Assembly (NCBI GenBank): GCA_033060915.1
Contig: CM065387.1
Location: 42,921,001 to 42,985,000, forward strand
DNA: 64,000 nucleotides
Direction of reading: 5' to 3'
DNA from: Euryodendron excelsum
Taxonomy: Eukaryota; Streptophyta; Magnoliopsida; Ericales; Pentaphylacaceae
Translations under genes and position numbers: made by a program
Shown here: piece after piece, positions 62,651 to 64,000 of the stretch
Numbering within the stretch: the first letter of the stretch is position 1
Layout: each line of letters opens with the position of its first letter
The notes under the pieces: generated by a model
What the model was told of the DNA's origin: nothing
Seen by the model: only the letters and a program-made list of their open reading frames with translations
Databases searched by the model: none

Positions 62651-64000
62651 AGATACGTTTAATTCAAGCCATCTTAATTTATGATTCACCCTAATGTTCA
62701 AGTTAATCATAGCTGCCTCAGAGTCATTTGACAGACGAACCAGAAGCACCGAATCAGTGTGCTTTAGTCATTTGACTTTGAATGCACGGCATATGTCATG
62801 GTTGGCGATAAAGTGCTGTGACCCACGATGTTGAATAATAAATAGAAGGTACAATAGTTGATTAACATTCAAGTGGAGCTACTGAATGGTCATGGACAAA
62901 GCAAAAGGTAGCGCCAATTAAGGCCACACAAGAAATTGTGTTGACTTCGTTTTAATTTGCTTCGAGTGTGGGGCTGCTTTTTCTATGCTTTGACAGGCCA
63001 TATTTAAGGCCACACACTACTAACATTGATCAGCTTATTTTTATATGGTGTGTCTAAGAGTCTTTAATTTTATAATTAAATATTATTATAATAGTTTTTA
63101 ATTATAAAATTGTTATTGTCAATGTCACTATCACATCATTCAACACTATCATAATAGATTTTAATTATAAAACTGTTACTGTTATTATTACTGTTACATT
63201 GTTTTGATGCAAATTTTTGTACAAAAATTCTGTAATAATATGTTTTATTCTTTTGTATTTTGATTGTTGTTGGACATGGCCTACCTGGCCTGGCTGAAAC
63301 AGATGCACCATTTCCTATATAGGTCATGACTCACTCATGAGAAGGGCAGTGACCTCCACAACATTAATTGAAACAATGCACATGAGGTACAATAATGGGA
63401 GGGTAATCAAGTGGAATTACTGTTTGGATGGACAAAGAAAAAGCGGAGACAACCAAAGTAATTGGTTCAGCTGGTTGAAGTCACTTAAACAAGTGGTAAT
63501 ATTGAGATTCAACACATTTAGTGCGCGATTGTGTGAACTTAGATAAGTGGTAATACTGAGATTTAACACATTTAATGCACGGTTGTGTGACTGTAACTCC
63601 TTTATTATAGGACAATGCTCCCTAACAGGTTTACAAAATAACCCATTTGCATATTTATTTTCATAGCTAAAAACAAAAGAGAAAAAGTAGAGCCAAGAAT
63701 CAAGAGATAATATGTGCGTGATTGACCATAGCCAACAAAGCCTATCAATCCCACGTGATTGGGCATCAACCCAAACATAGATATTTGCGTATTCACATAT
63801 ACAAACCAACTATGCTAGCAGGCAAAGCCCTTTTTCTTCCTTTGGCAGGTTAGAGAATCCATGCGTGACACAATTAATAATGCTCAAATTTTGTTTTTAA
63901 GTGTGTAAAAATCTCACTTGGATTTACTCAGTTGACAAGGAGCATTAAGAAGAAATATATCATGAGCATAATGTTGGCACTATTGAGCTTAAGTCCTCTA
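62651..64000 (+). repeat. Segmental duplication, copy E (runs off the window)
   Basis: 62,748-64,000 is colinear with 27,593-28,842, with two promoter-like modules (62,849 and 63,387) and the same TTTGACAGGCCATATTTAAG stretch. Homology continues to the last base of the window, so the duplication extends beyond it. Short reading frames in it are not conserved in the other copy. Confidence 0.8.

Overview
This is plant nuclear DNA, most likely from a woody dicot. The evidence is GT-AG introns, AT-rich intergenic sequence, a coiled-coil NB-LRR resistance gene, fragments of a MAP kinase and a receptor-like protein, and dense nested LTR retrotransposons and DNA transposons of plant lineages. I cannot name the species. 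Nothing suggests a bacterial, viral or organellar origin.

Layout. (1) 1-12.5 kb: the 3' half of a HAD-superfamily hydrolase gene (+ strand). Its last exon is split by a 1.56 kb solo LTR with a 5-bp target duplication. Further along are a MAP kinase fragment and a second, decayed copy of the HAD last exon. That copy is split by a different 5.3 kb LTR-like element, which itself carries a nested 2.0 kb solo LTR. (2) 12.5-19.3 kb: a broken LRR receptor-like protein fragment and, on the minus strand, a set of well-spliced exons of a gene I do not recognise. (3) 19.4-23.5 kb: an intact single-exon CC-NB-LRR gene (minus strand), followed by a truncated, frameshifted duplicate of its 5' end. (4) 23.5-32.5 kb: AT-rich sequence made largely of diverged segmental duplications that share a ~60-bp promoter-like module. 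Parts reappear at 62.1-64 kb. (5) 32.49-56.01 kb: one 23.5 kb composite which I interpret as a single hAT DNA transposon of about 6.9 kb (8-bp target duplication, CATAGTTG ends, subterminal GAAAC-rich arrays, broken transposase). It was opened by three later insertions: a PIF/Harbinger-like element, a 9,986-bp Ty3/gypsy Tat-lineage element with a spliced antisense ORF, and a 5.6 kb LTR-like element of the family seen at 7-12 kb. (6) 56.04-62.13 kb: a decayed Ty1/copia element with a truncated 3' LTR, then more of the duplicated segment to the window end.

The host genes that can be recognised are the HAD hydrolase (probably C-terminally truncated here), the NB-LRR (apparently functional) and the unidentified minus-strand gene. 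The rest is transposon or gene debris. Most nonsense mutations in the gypsy element, and many in the copia element, fit C-to-T or G-to-A changes. The two gypsy LTRs differ by about 13 transitions and no transversions, as expected for methylated, silenced DNA.
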